NCBI GenBank assembly: GCA_036499545.1
Contig: DASYDR010000104.1
Span: 1 to 44,152 of the forward strand
Reading direction: 5' to 3'
Origin: Plastoroseomonas sp036499545
GTDB lineage: Bacteria > Pseudomonadota > Alphaproteobacteria > Acetobacterales > Acetobacteraceae
Length of the DNA stretch: 44,152 nt
Shown: positions 1 through 7,550 of the stretch, in pieces
Numbering within the stretch: the first letter of the stretch is position 1
Layout of the letters: each line of letters opens with the position of its first letter
Made by a program: the position numbers and the translations under genes
Notes under the pieces: model-generated
Database searches by the model: none
Seen by the model: only the letters and a program-made list of their open reading frames with translations
What the model was told of the DNA's origin: nothing

Positions 1-33
1 CGCAGGCTGGCATCGGACCGGACAGAGGCGGAA

Positions 34-579
34 ATGGGCATCACGCGCCGTGGCTGGGCGGCAGGCGTCGCCGGTGGGATCGTCGCTGCCGGCCTGGCAC
101 CCCCGGCCCTGGCGCAGCCCGCGCTGAACAGGCTGCGCCTGCGGCGGAGCATGAGCCGCCTGCATGTGGTCTTCGTCCCGACGGGGCGGGAATGGCGCGG
201 CTTCTGGGACCCCGCCGCCCGGAACGAGGAGGCCGCGGAGGCGCTGACCTCGATCTGCGCCGATCATCGCACCGGCGCCCGCGTCCCGATCGATTATCGC
301 CTCTGGTCCGGCCTGGCGCTGATCGGCGGCGAGCCGGACGTGGTCCGGTGGGAGGTGGTCAGCGCCTACCGTTCCTACGCCAGCAACCTCGAGGTCGGCG
401 GTGCCCTCGACAGCCAGCACCGGCGCGGCCGGGCGCTGGATCTCCGCCTGCCGGCCGCATTGCTGGAGCCGGTGGCGGAGCGGCTGCAGAGCCTCCGCTT
501 CGGCGGTGTCGGACGATATCCGACACATGGCTTCGTGCATTTCGACACCCGCGGCACGCCGGCGAACTGGGTCGGCTGA
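34..579 (+). CDS. DUF882 / YcbK-like murein peptidase (M15 type)
   Basis: The product has 181 residues. The N-terminus carries twin arginines (TRRGW) followed by a hydrophobic stretch and an Ala-rich cleavage region ending near residue 28, which suggests Tat or Sec export. The C-terminal half has the zinc-ligand pattern of the DUF882/M15 family: His129 and Asp136 in SQHRRGRALD, and His169 in FVHFD after a GVGRYP-type stretch. Family members cleave peptide crosslinks in peptidoglycan in the periplasm, so a zinc-dependent murein endopeptidase is the likely role. The ATG at 34 has a purine-rich stretch (AGAGGCGG) just upstream. It lies at the window edge, so its upstream neighbour is unseen. The family is fairly certain; the exact bond cut is not. 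Confidence 0.8.
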   Translation: MGITRRGWAAGVAGGIVAAGLAPPALAQPALNRLRLRRSMSRLHVVFVPTGREWRGFWDPAARNEEAAEALTSICADHRTGARVPIDYRLWSGLALIGGEPDVVRWEVVSAYRSYASNLEVGGALDSQHRRGRALDLRLPAALLEPVAERLQSLRFGGVGRYPTHGFVHFDTRGTPANWVG

Positions 580-857
580 CGGGCCCCGGCCTCGGCACGA
601 TTCAACCATGAGGGCCTGGAATGCCGGGTCATACTCAACCAAGACGCGCATTTCCATGGCCATGGAGTCGATTGGCGCGATTAACAGATGGTTTATGAAA
701 TTGCCCTAGCATCCGTTCCGCTTCGGGATTGGGTTGCGGGCGTGTACCGGCGGCGGCCACAACCCGGCAATAATTCCAAATCATCAGGCGATTGCAGGGT
801 TCGCGGATAGGGGGACAGTCTGTGGTTGTTTCTGATCGGCGAATGCCAGGGAAGACC

Positions 858-1118
858 ATGCTGAGCGCACGATGGCTCCGCGACACAGTGTTGTATCGAT
901 CCGCCCCGCCGGCCCATCGTGGCCGCCTGGCCGAAGCCCTGGCGGTCATGATGCTCGGGGATGCCGCCGCGAGCATCGAACCGGCGCTGGCCGGCCATCC
1001 TGCCCATAGCTATCAGGATAGCGCGGAAACGGGCCGGCTTCGGCCGGCACGCGGAATCATCATCGGCCTCGGCCTGTCCGGGCTGCTCTGGATGCTGCTG
1101 GTCCTGCCCTTTCTCTGA
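858..1118 (+). CDS. Small tail-anchored hypothetical protein
   Basis: No family recognised. From the ATG at 858 it encodes 86 residues; in-frame starts at 792 and 843 would add up to 22 residues. The body is soluble and mildly basic. The last about 20 residues form one strongly hydrophobic helix (GIIIGLGLSGLLWMLLVLPFL) that ends at the stop, as in a C-tail-anchored membrane protein. No clear Shine-Dalgarno distinguishes the starts. It stands alone between the exported peptidase and a convergent SDR gene. The hydrophobic tail is the main reason to believe the frame is real. Confidence 0.45.
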   Translation: MLSARWLRDTVLYRSAPPAHRGRLAEALAVMMLGDAAASIEPALAGHPAHSYQDSAETGRLRPARGIIIGLGLSGLLWMLLVLPFL

Positions 1119-1137
1119 CCTGCCGCGGTCTCATACC

Positions 1138-1186
1138 GGCCAGCCTTCCGGCTGACCCGATAGGAGAGTCGGGCCGCCGGCTGGCC
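1138..1186. terminator. Inverted repeat between convergent genes
   Basis: GGCCAGCC at 1138-1145 is complementary to GGCTGGCC at 1179-1186, with a possible inner CCCGA/TCGGG pairing. It lies between the stop of the small plus-strand gene (1118) and the stop of the SDR gene (1209), so it could end transcription from both sides. The loop is long and no T-tract follows, hence low confidence. Confidence 0.3.
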
Positions 1187-1208
1187 CGGCGCGCGGTGCC
1201 GTTGGGTC

Positions 1209-1961
1209 TCAGGTCAGGAAGGCGCCGCCATTCACGTGAATGGTCTGGCCGGTGACATAGCCGCCTTCCGGCCCGGCCAGCAGCCGCACCATCGCGGCGA
1301 TCTCCTCCACGGTGCCCTTGCGCTGCAGCGGCACCCCATTCTCCCGCAGCGTCTGCGGCATGACGCCGGCCGAGGCGCCGCGCGCCGTGTCGATCGCGCC
1401 CGGCGCCACGCAGTTGCAGCGGATGCTGTGCGGCGCCAGCTCCACCGCCAGCGCCCGCATCAGCCCTTCCAGCCCGGATTTGGAGGCGGAGACATGCGCG
1501 CGGTTCGGTGTCCCGGCATGGGTGGAGATGCCGGACAGCCCGATGATGGCGCCGCCGCCGCGCCGGATCATCTGCGGCACCACCGCCTGGGCCAGCAGGA
1601 AGGCACCGTCGAGCGCGACCGACAGGATCTCCCGCCATTCCGTGAAGGACATGCTGGTGAACGGCGTCTGCCGGCGCAGCCCGGCATTCGAGATCGCGAT
1701 GTCGATGCCGCCGAAGCTGGCGGCGGCACGGTCTACCATCGCCGCCACCGATTGCGGGTCGCTGACATCGGCGAGCACCGCGGTGGCGCGGCCGCCCGCG
1801 GCGATGATCTCGGCCGCCACCGCCTCGATCGCGGCATGGTCGGACCGGCCATTGACCACGATGGCAGCGCCGTCCTGCGCCAGCCGCAGCGCGATCGCGC
1901 GGCCGATATTCCTGCCCGCGCCGGTCACCAGCGCGACCTTGCCTTCAAGCGCACCCGTCAT
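1209..1961 (-). CDS. SDR-family protein with non-canonical active site
   Basis: A 250-residue Rossmann-fold protein of the short-chain dehydrogenase/reductase family. The nucleotide-binding turn TGAGRNIG is at residues 13-20, the SNAG motif at 91-94 and a candidate catalytic Ser at 143. The usual YxxxK motif reads VSASK, so Lys161 is present but Val157 sits where the catalytic Tyr should be, preceded by His156. Classical NAD(P)H oxidoreductase chemistry is therefore doubtful, although the fold should still bind the cofactor. The ATG at 1961 is chosen because GCGAGAGA lies upstream and homology begins there. It is followed on the same strand by a crotonase-like gene about 95 bases upstream of its start, so the two may share a promoter and an acyl-CoA related role. 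Confidence 0.8.
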   Translation of the reverse strand: MTGALEGKVALVTGAGRNIGRAIALRLAQDGAAIVVNGRSDHAAIEAVAAEIIAAGGRATAVLADVSDPQSVAAMVDRAAASFGGIDIAISNAGLRRQTPFTSMSFTEWREILSVALDGAFLLAQAVVPQMIRRGGGAIIGLSGISTHAGTPNRAHVSASKSGLEGLMRALAVELAPHSIRCNCVAPGAIDTARGASAGVMPQTLRENGVPLQRKGTVEEIAAMVRLLAGPEGGYVTGQTIHVNGGAFLT

Positions 1962-2056
1962 GCTCGTCTCTCGCCCCATCGGAGTTTCCGGGCGATGGTA
2001 GACGCGCTGGCCGCCGGCCACCACGGCCGCTCACGCGGCGTCAGGCCGCGCCCGCG

Positions 2057-2830
2057 TCAGCGGCCTTCGAAACGCGGCGGGCGCTTTCCCAGCCAGGCCG
2101 CGCGGCCTTCCTTGATATCCGCGGAATGCTTGCTGGCCCGGCTTGCCGCTTCAATCGCCGCCAGGTCGGCATCGCCCCGTGCGATCGCGTTCAGCGCGGA
2201 TTTCATCCCCTGCACCGCCAGCGGCGCACCCTCAGCGAGGGTGGTCGCCAGCTCCTGCGTGCGGGCCTCCAGGCGATCGGGCGGCAGCAGCTCGGTCAGG
2301 AAGCCGATGCGCAGCATCTCCTCCGCGTTGAGCTTCTCCGCCGTAAGGAAAAGCCGCTTGGCATTGTTGACGCCAAGGCGGCTGACATAGCGCTGCAGCC
2401 CGCCCGGGTAATAATGCACGCCGAGCCGCGCCGCCGGCATGAACATGACCGCGCCGGTGACGCCGAGCCGGAAGTCGCAGGCCAGCGCCAGGTCGGTCGA
2501 CCCGCCATAGACGCCGCCATTGAGCGCGCAGATGGTCGGCAGCCGCACGCGTTCCAGGCGGTCCGCGAAAGTGGCGAAGCTGTCCTCGTCACCATCGGTG
2601 GCGGCGCCGATCTTGCCGATATGGAAGCCGGAGCTGAACGACTTGCCGCCCGCGGTCAGCACGATGACGCGCAACGCGGCGTCAGCCTCGATCTGGTCGA
2701 GCAGCCCGTGCAAGGCGCGCAGATCGTCGGGCTCCACCCGATTATGCACCTCCGGCCGGTTGAGGCGGATGGTGGCGACGCGACCCTCGATGGTGAGTGT
2801 CGGGATGCCGCTCGGTTCAGCGGTATTCAT
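2057..2830 (-). CDS. Enoyl-CoA hydratase/isomerase (crotonase) family protein
   Basis: 257 residues, the usual length for a crotonase. The oxyanion-hole segments are visible: SFSSGFHIGKI around residues 64-74 and GGVYGGSTD around 105-113. The two glutamates of true enoyl-CoA hydratases are not conserved: Asp113 and Ala133 occupy those places. The enzyme is therefore more likely an isomerase, hydrolase or other crotonase-fold catalyst on an acyl-CoA thioester than a beta-oxidation hydratase. It is transcribed away from the amidohydrolase gene that starts at 2955 and towards the SDR at 1209-1961, which may form a pair with it. Family confident, reaction unknown. Confidence 0.8.
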   Translation of the reverse strand: MNTAEPSGIPTLTIEGRVATIRLNRPEVHNRVEPDDLRALHGLLDQIEADAALRVIVLTAGGKSFSSGFHIGKIGAATDGDEDSFATFADRLERVRLPTICALNGGVYGGSTDLALACDFRLGVTGAVMFMPAARLGVHYYPGGLQRYVSRLGVNNAKRLFLTAEKLNAEEMLRIGFLTELLPPDRLEARTQELATTLAEGAPLAVQGMKSALNAIARGDADLAAIEAASRASKHSADIKEGRAAWLGKRPPRFEGR

Positions 2831-2954
2831 GGACGGCGGCTCCCCTGCCGGTGATGGGCCGGAGCATGATTGTCGGCACTGCCATGGTCAATGGAGGGCC
2901 TTGCTCCGCCGGGATTTCGGGCGCGAACTGCACCGAGATTTCTGGAGCCTGCCC

Positions 2955-3848
2955 GTGATCCCGCCGCCGATCCCCGGCCCCGACCCGCATCCCGAGCCGA
3001 TACTGTCGGCACTGCCGCCGGGCGCCACCGATTGCCACTTCCATCTCTTCGGTCCGCCCGATCGCTTCCCCTATGCCGAAGGCCGCGGCTACACGCCGCC
3101 CGACGCGCCGCTGGAAGCCTTCCTCGCCTTGCAGGCACGGCTGGGCCTGTCGCGCGGCGTGCTGGTGCAGGGCAATGCGCATGGCTACGACAACCGCGTG
3201 GTGCTGGACGCGCTGGAACGGGAGCCGGGACGGCTGCGCGGCGTCGCGATTACCGATGAACGCGTCGACCTCGCCGAGCTCCGGCGCTGGGATGCGCTCG
3301 GCATGCGTGGGTTGCGCTTCCACATCTTCGCGCCGGGCCAGGGGCCGAACTACCGCCGCGGTGTCGGCCTGGACACGTTGCGGCATTTCGCACCGATGCT
3401 GCGCGAACTCGGCTGGCACGCGCAGCTCTTCTGCGAATGGCAGACGCTGGAAGCCGCCATGCCGGCGCTGCTCGACGCCACGGAAGGCATTCCCCTGGTC
3501 TTCGACCACATGTGCCGCTTCGAGCCGGCGCTCGGCTTCGATCACCCGTCCTTCCGCCTGTTGCTGCGGCTGCTGGGTGAAGGGCGTTGCTGGATGAAGC
3601 TGTCCGGCGCCTATCGCTGCTCGGAGCAATTCCCCGACTATCCGGATGTGGAAGCGCAGCACCGCGCTTTCGTCGCCGCCAATCCCGACCAGGTGGTCTG
3701 GGGCAGCGACTGGCCGCATCCGCAGCTGACGGAGGAGACGATGCCGAATGACGGCCGCCTGCTGAACCTGCTGCTGCGCTGGACGCCGGGCGCGGAGGAG
3801 CGGATGCGCGTGCTGGTGGCGAACCCGGCCCGCCTCTACGGATTCTAG
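2955..3848 (+). CDS. Amidohydrolase-2 family (TIM-barrel) metal hydrolase
   Basis: 297 residues from a GTG at 2955, chosen because GGAG lies seven bases upstream and the conserved domain begins shortly after. The N-terminal TDCHFHLFGP supplies the HxH metal-binding pair. MKLSGAYR and WGSDWPHPQ near the C-terminus are the usual strand motifs of the amidohydrolase-related family that includes 2-pyrone-4,6-dicarboxylate lactonase and 4-sulfomuconolactone hydrolase. Such enzymes open lactones or decarboxylate ring-cleavage products in the cytoplasm. It diverges from the crotonase-like gene with about 125 bases between, a plausible shared control region. Substrate cannot be read from the sequence. 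Confidence 0.8.
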   Translation: MIPPPIPGPDPHPEPILSALPPGATDCHFHLFGPPDRFPYAEGRGYTPPDAPLEAFLALQARLGLSRGVLVQGNAHGYDNRVVLDALEREPGRLRGVAITDERVDLAELRRWDALGMRGLRFHIFAPGQGPNYRRGVGLDTLRHFAPMLRELGWHAQLFCEWQTLEAAMPALLDATEGIPLVFDHMCRFEPALGFDHPSFRLLLRLLGEGRCWMKLSGAYRCSEQFPDYPDVEAQHRAFVAANPDQVVWGSDWPHPQLTEETMPNDGRLLNLLLRWTPGAEERMRVLVANPARLYGF

Positions 3849-3943
3849 CACGGGGGCGCGCCGGGGCGGCATCGCCGAAAAGCGTGAAGCGCGCGGTCGG
3901 ATCATGCCAGGATTTCAAGTTCCCAACGGGAGCTGCGGATCCG

Positions 3944-4624
3944 ATGCGCATCCTGCTGATCGAGGACGACCGCGCCGCGGCCGACTACATCGCGAAGGGC
4001 CTGCAACAGGCAGGCCATCTCGTCGAAGTGGCGCGCGACGGCAAGGACGGGTTGTTCCTGGCCCTCAGCGAGGCCTTCGACATGATCGTCACCGACCGGA
4101 TGCTGCCCGGGCCGGACGGGCTCTCGATCCTGCGGGCCCTGCGCAGCACCGGCCGGACGACGCCCGTCCTGATGCTGACGGCGCTGGGCGAGGTCGAGGC
4201 GCGCGTGGAAGGGCTGGATGCCGGCGCCGATGACTACCTCACCAAGCCTTTCGCCTTCAGCGAATTGCGGGCCAGGCTGGACGCGCTGGCGCGCCGGCCC
4301 GCTGCCAGCGGCGAGGCGACGATGCTGCGGGTGGAGGATCTCGAGATGGATCTTCTCCGCCGCGTCGTCCGCCGTGCCGGGCGCGCCATCGACCTGCTGC
4401 CGACGGAATGGCGTCTGCTGGAATACATGATGCGCCACCCGCAGGAGGTGCTGACGCGCACGATGCTGCTGGAGCGGGTGTGGGACTATAACTTCGACCC
4501 CACGACCAATGTCGTCGACGTCCATGTCAGCCGCCTGCGCCGCAAGATCGAACAGGGCTTCGACGGCCCGCCGATCCTGCACACCGTCCGCGCGGTCGGG
4601 TTCGTGATCGGCCGCCGTACATGA
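3944..4624 (+). CDS. OmpR-family response regulator
   Basis: 226 residues. The receiver domain has acidic residues E7-D9 (LLIEDD), the phosphoacceptor Asp51 in IVTDRMLPG, and the switch Lys in DYLTKPFAF. The C-terminal winged helix ends with the typical VVDVHVSRLRRKIE and HTVRAVGFVI. It should be a DNA-binding transcription factor phosphorylated by the kinase encoded immediately downstream. The ATG at 3944 starts the canonical MRILLIEDD; GGAG lies about ten bases upstream. Its stop overlaps the kinase start (ATGATG region), a sign of translational coupling. The target genes are not evident; neighbouring genes are mostly convergent or unrelated. Confidence 0.93.
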   Translation: MRILLIEDDRAAADYIAKGLQQAGHLVEVARDGKDGLFLALSEAFDMIVTDRMLPGPDGLSILRALRSTGRTTPVLMLTALGEVEARVEGLDAGADDYLTKPFAFSELRARLDALARRPAASGEATMLRVEDLEMDLLRRVVRRAGRAIDLLPTEWRLLEYMMRHPQEVLTRTMLLERVWDYNFDPTTNVVDVHVSRLRRKIEQGFDGPPILHTVRAVGFVIGRRT

Positions 4625-6000
4625 TGCCCGGCATGAGGCCGCGCGCTCCGCGCAGCCTGGCGTTACGGGTTACCCTGGCCACCGCGGCCAGCGTAGTGCT
4701 GGCATTCCTGCTGGCCTTCGGCCTGACCTATGTGGCCGCCCTGCAGGCGCTGCATCGCCAGGTCGATGCGGCGATCGAGGCCGAGATCGACACGCTGCGG
4801 GGAGAATTCGACAAATTCGGCGCCGGCGGCCTGCGCGCGCGGGTGGAAGCGCTGTCGCTGCGGGGCAATCCCTTCGACAACGCGATCCGCCTGGACGATC
4901 GCAACGGCGAGACGATCTTCGCCGGCCGCCCCTTCGAAGCGCCCGAAGGCCTGCGCGGCGGCCTGGATGTCGAGCAGCCCGCCGATGGCGGGCGGATGAT
5001 CCGCGCCATAGGCCTGGTGCTGCCGGACGGGGCCGGGCTGGTGGTGGCGCGTGACCTGCGCCCGCTGCGCGCCATCGAGCGCCGCCTGGCGCAGGTGCTG
5101 TTCGGCGCCGGCGCGCTGACGGCGGCGCTGCTGGTCGGCGCGGGGCTGCTGATGGCACGCCGGGCCGATCGCCGCCTGGCGGCGGTTTCGGCGGCGGCGG
5201 TGGCGGTGATGGATGGCGACCTGTCGCAGCGCCTGCCCCAGGCCGGCACCGGCGACGAGCTGGACCGGCTGACCGCGACGATCAACGACATGCTTGCCCG
5301 GATCGAGGGGCTGCTGGCCACGCTGAAGCAGGTGACGAACGACCTAGCGCATGACCTGCGCGGCCCGCTCTGGCGGCTGCGGCGGCACCTCGAAGGGGCG
5401 CTGGCCGATGCCCGGCAGCCGATGGTGCCCGCGGCGGTGCTGGAATCGGCCCTCGGCGAGCTGGACGAAGTCCTTGGCACCTTCGCGGCGCTGCTGCGGA
5501 TCGCCCAAGTGGAAGGCGGCGCGCGGCGTGGTGCCTTCGCGCCGCTCGACCTGTCCGCCCTGGTGGCCGAGGTCGTCGAGACCTGGCAGGCCGTCGCGGA
5601 GGAAAGCGGCGCCACGCTCGTCGCCAGGATCGCACCGGATGTCGCCGGGTTGGGCGATGCCGCCCTGCTGAAGCAGTTGCTGGTGAACCTGATTGAGAAT
5701 GCGCTGACGCATGGCGGTGCCGGCGTGCAGGTCTCGGTCGCGCTGCGGCCCGGCCCGGTGATCGAAGTCGCGGATGACGGTCCCGGCGTGCCGGAGGCGG
5801 AGCGCGGCAAGGTGCTGGGGCGCTTCTACCGCCTCGACCGCAGCCGGACCACCGCCGGCACCGGGCTTGGCCTCGCGCTCGTCGCCGCGGTCGCGCGCCT
5901 GCATGGCAGTGAGGCCCGGCTGGATGATGCGCATCCCGGCGGTGCGCGGCCGGGGCTGCGCGTGCAGGTCGCCCTGCCGCGCGTCAGCGCTTCCGCCTGA
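4621..6000 (+). CDS. Two-component sensor histidine kinase
   Basis: 459 residues, inner membrane. Hydrophobic segments at about residues 12-40 and 158-180 flank a periplasmic loop of about 115 residues, followed by a HAMP linker. The H box is LAHDLRGPL with phosphorylatable His244. The ATPase domain has an N box LIENALTHGG near residue 357, DDGPGVP and GTGLGLAL. ATGs at 4621, 4624 and 4633 are all possible; 4621 overlaps the regulator stop. Together with the response regulator it forms a complete two-component system of the EnvZ/PhoQ-like class. Its 3' end overlaps the convergent DUF1003 gene by 17 bases. Confidence 0.93.
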   Translation: MMPGMRPRAPRSLALRVTLATAASVVLAFLLAFGLTYVAALQALHRQVDAAIEAEIDTLRGEFDKFGAGGLRARVEALSLRGNPFDNAIRLDDRNGETIFAGRPFEAPEGLRGGLDVEQPADGGRMIRAIGLVLPDGAGLVVARDLRPLRAIERRLAQVLFGAGALTAALLVGAGLLMARRADRRLAAVSAAAVAVMDGDLSQRLPQAGTGDELDRLTATINDMLARIEGLLATLKQVTNDLAHDLRGPLWRLRRHLEGALADARQPMVPAAVLESALGELDEVLGTFAALLRIAQVEGGARRGAFAPLDLSALVAEVVETWQAVAEESGATLVARIAPDVAGLGDAALLKQLLVNLIENALTHGGAGVQVSVALRPGPVIEVADDGPGVPEAERGKVLGRFYRLDRSRTTAGTGLGLALVAAVARLHGSEARLDDAHPGGARPGLRVQVALPRVSASA

Positions 6001-6727
6001 CATCCTGCATGAGTTCGATCTGAAGCTGCTGGATTTCCGCCAGACGCTGCCACTGGCGCATGATGAGGTGGTCGAGCTTCTCGTGCAGGTGCCGGATTTC
6101 GAGCTCGGCCTTGAGGTTCACGCGATAATCGTTGAGCGAGCGCGCGCGGTCCTTCGCCTCCTGCCGGTTCTGGCTCATCATGATGACCGGTGCCTGGATC
6201 GCGGCGATGGTCGACAGCACCAGGTTCAGCAGGATGAACGGGTAGGGATCGAAGGCGCCGCCGCCTTCGATCAGGTTCAGCGCGATCCAGACGCCGAGGA
6301 ACGCGGCGAAGCTGATCAGGAAGGCCCAGGACCCGCCGAAGGTCGCCAGCGCATCCGACAGCCGCTCGCCCAGGCTGCGCTTCTCGTCGAATTCCTGCTC
6401 GGTGTTCTCCGCGATCGTCTCCTGCCGCGCGATGCTCTCCGTGACCTGGCGGTCCAGCTCGGTGAATTCGCCATGCTCGTCGCGCAGCAGTTCCTCGACG
6501 TAGTGGCGCCGGTAGTCGTTGACGACGGCGGGGTCGAGGAAAGCGTCCTGCGGCAGGTCAGGATGGTCGCGGCGGATGCGGTCGGCCAGGGCCGGCCGCA
6601 GCAGGTGCATCGGGATGGCCGATTTGCGCGACAGCTCGCGGCCGCTGATGCCGCAGGCGATCTTCGCCTTGGGGGCGGCTTCCGGCGAGGCTTCCGGCTG
6701 GGTCTCGGGGGTCTGCGGCTCGTCCAT
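5984..6727 (-). CDS. DUF1003 family membrane protein
   Basis: 247 residues. The N-terminal part contains a Pro/Glu/Ala-rich leader and a segment with ISGRELSRKSAIPMHLLRPAL. Two adjacent transmembrane helices lie at about residues 129-152 (WAFLISFAAFLGVWIALNLI) and 161-183, followed by NRQEAKDRARSLNDYRVNLKAE, the hallmark of DUF1003. The C-terminus is a charged, probably coiled-coil helix. The biochemical role of DUF1003 proteins is unknown. Gene end overlaps the kinase gene on the other strand, so antisense interference between them is possible. Start ATG at 6727. Confidence 0.85.
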   Translation of the reverse strand: MDEPQTPETQPEASPEAAPKAKIACGISGRELSRKSAIPMHLLRPALADRIRRDHPDLPQDAFLDPAVVNDYRRHYVEELLRDEHGEFTELDRQVTESIARQETIAENTEQEFDEKRSLGERLSDALATFGGSWAFLISFAAFLGVWIALNLIEGGGAFDPYPFILLNLVLSTIAAIQAPVIMMSQNRQEAKDRARSLNDYRVNLKAELEIRHLHEKLDHLIMRQWQRLAEIQQLQIELMQDVRRKR

Positions 6728-6879
6728 GCTGGGTTCTTTCGCCGGGCGGCATCGGGGGTGTGCCGCGTCATAGGCGCGGCGTGACAGCGAGCCCAGCGGG
6801 GACGGGCGACTCTGACGAAGCTTTCAGAGTTCGGCATCAAATCGCTCCAGCGTCGCCGGGACAAAGTCTCCTCACCGGC

Positions 6880-6898
6880 GCCGCCGATGATCGGCGGC
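6880..6898. promoter_or_regulatory. Leader hairpin before exported protein gene
   Basis: GCCGCCGA at 6880-6887 pairs perfectly with TCGGCGGC at 6891-6898 around a TGA loop, about 10 bases before the AGAGGAG ribosome binding site of the gene starting at 6924. It would sit in the 5' leader of that mRNA if the promoter lies in 6728-6879. Its function is inference only. Confidence 0.3.
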
Positions 6899-6923
6899 TC
6901 GAGCGGGAAAGAGGAGCTTCACC

Positions 6924-7409
6924 ATGTCCCATCGTCATTCGCGCATGGTCTTCGGTGCCCTGGTCGCCGGCGTGATGCTCGCGGCCGGCGGCCCGGCTTT
7001 CGCCGAACGTGGCGGCACCGGGGAGAACCCCAACGTCATCCCCGTCCAGCCCGAGACGACCCTGGTTCCCAACCAGGCGCAGCCCGCGCCGATGCGGCCG
7101 GCCGCGATGACGCCGCAGGCGGCCCCTGCCCGGCGCCATGCCGATCGCCGTGCGGAGCCGGCCGACGTACCGACGCTGGTGCGGCAGGCGGACGCCGCCC
7201 TGAAGGCCCGGCGCCCGGCGGAAGCCCGCGACCTGCTGGAACAGGCGGAGACGATGCTGCTGAACGCCCGCACGGATGGCGAACAGGGCTTCCACATCCA
7301 GGTGCGGGATGTCTCGGCGGCCCGTGGCGCCCTCGCCAGCGGCAATGCCGGCGCCGCGCAGCGTGGGATCGCGCAGATGATCCAGGCGCTCGACAGCCGC
7401 GGCAACTGA
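6924..7409 (+). CDS. Exported hypothetical protein
   Basis: 161 residues. A clear Sec signal peptide (GALVAGVMLAAGGPAFA) ends near residue 27, so the protein is periplasmic or secreted. A Pro/Gln/Ala-rich linker follows. The C-terminal half is a predicted helical region (VRQADAALKARRPAEARDLL and following helices) that resembles a single TPR-like helical hairpin pair: residues align as A-x-x-A-L-x-x-x-x-P-x-E-A. AGAGGAG lies at the right distance from the ATG. I do not recognise a named family. It stands alone, with a hairpin (7422-7470) after its stop. Confidence 0.75.
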   Translation: MSHRHSRMVFGALVAGVMLAAGGPAFAERGGTGENPNVIPVQPETTLVPNQAQPAPMRPAAMTPQAAPARRHADRRAEPADVPTLVRQADAALKARRPAEARDLLEQAETMLLNARTDGEQGFHIQVRDVSAARGALASGNAGAAQRGIAQMIQALDSRGN

Positions 7410-7421
7410 TTGCGGATCGCC

Positions 7422-7470
7422 GGCGTGGCGGGCCCATCCTGCCCCCTCTCCCCCCAGGGCCCGCCGCGCC
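7422..7470. terminator. Long stem hairpin after exported protein gene
   Basis: GGCG-T-GGCGGGCCC (7422-7435) pairs with GGGCCCGCC-G-CGCC (7457-7470), a 14-pair stem with one G.T wobble and a C/T-rich 21-base loop. It begins 12 bases after the stop at 7409. There is no T-tract, so a Rho-independent function is uncertain. Confidence 0.45.
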
Positions 7471-7550
7471 TGTCCCGTAAACGCCACGGCCCGCATGGGC
7501 GCGGTGGCCCAGGTTGGTGTATGGGTTGTCCATTCACCCGCGGGATCCCC

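Noticed and set aside
2520..2954. N-terminal extension of the amidohydrolase frame upstream of 2955
   Set aside because: It overlaps the crotonase gene antisense and has no homologous character; the GTG at 2955 has a good ribosome binding site.
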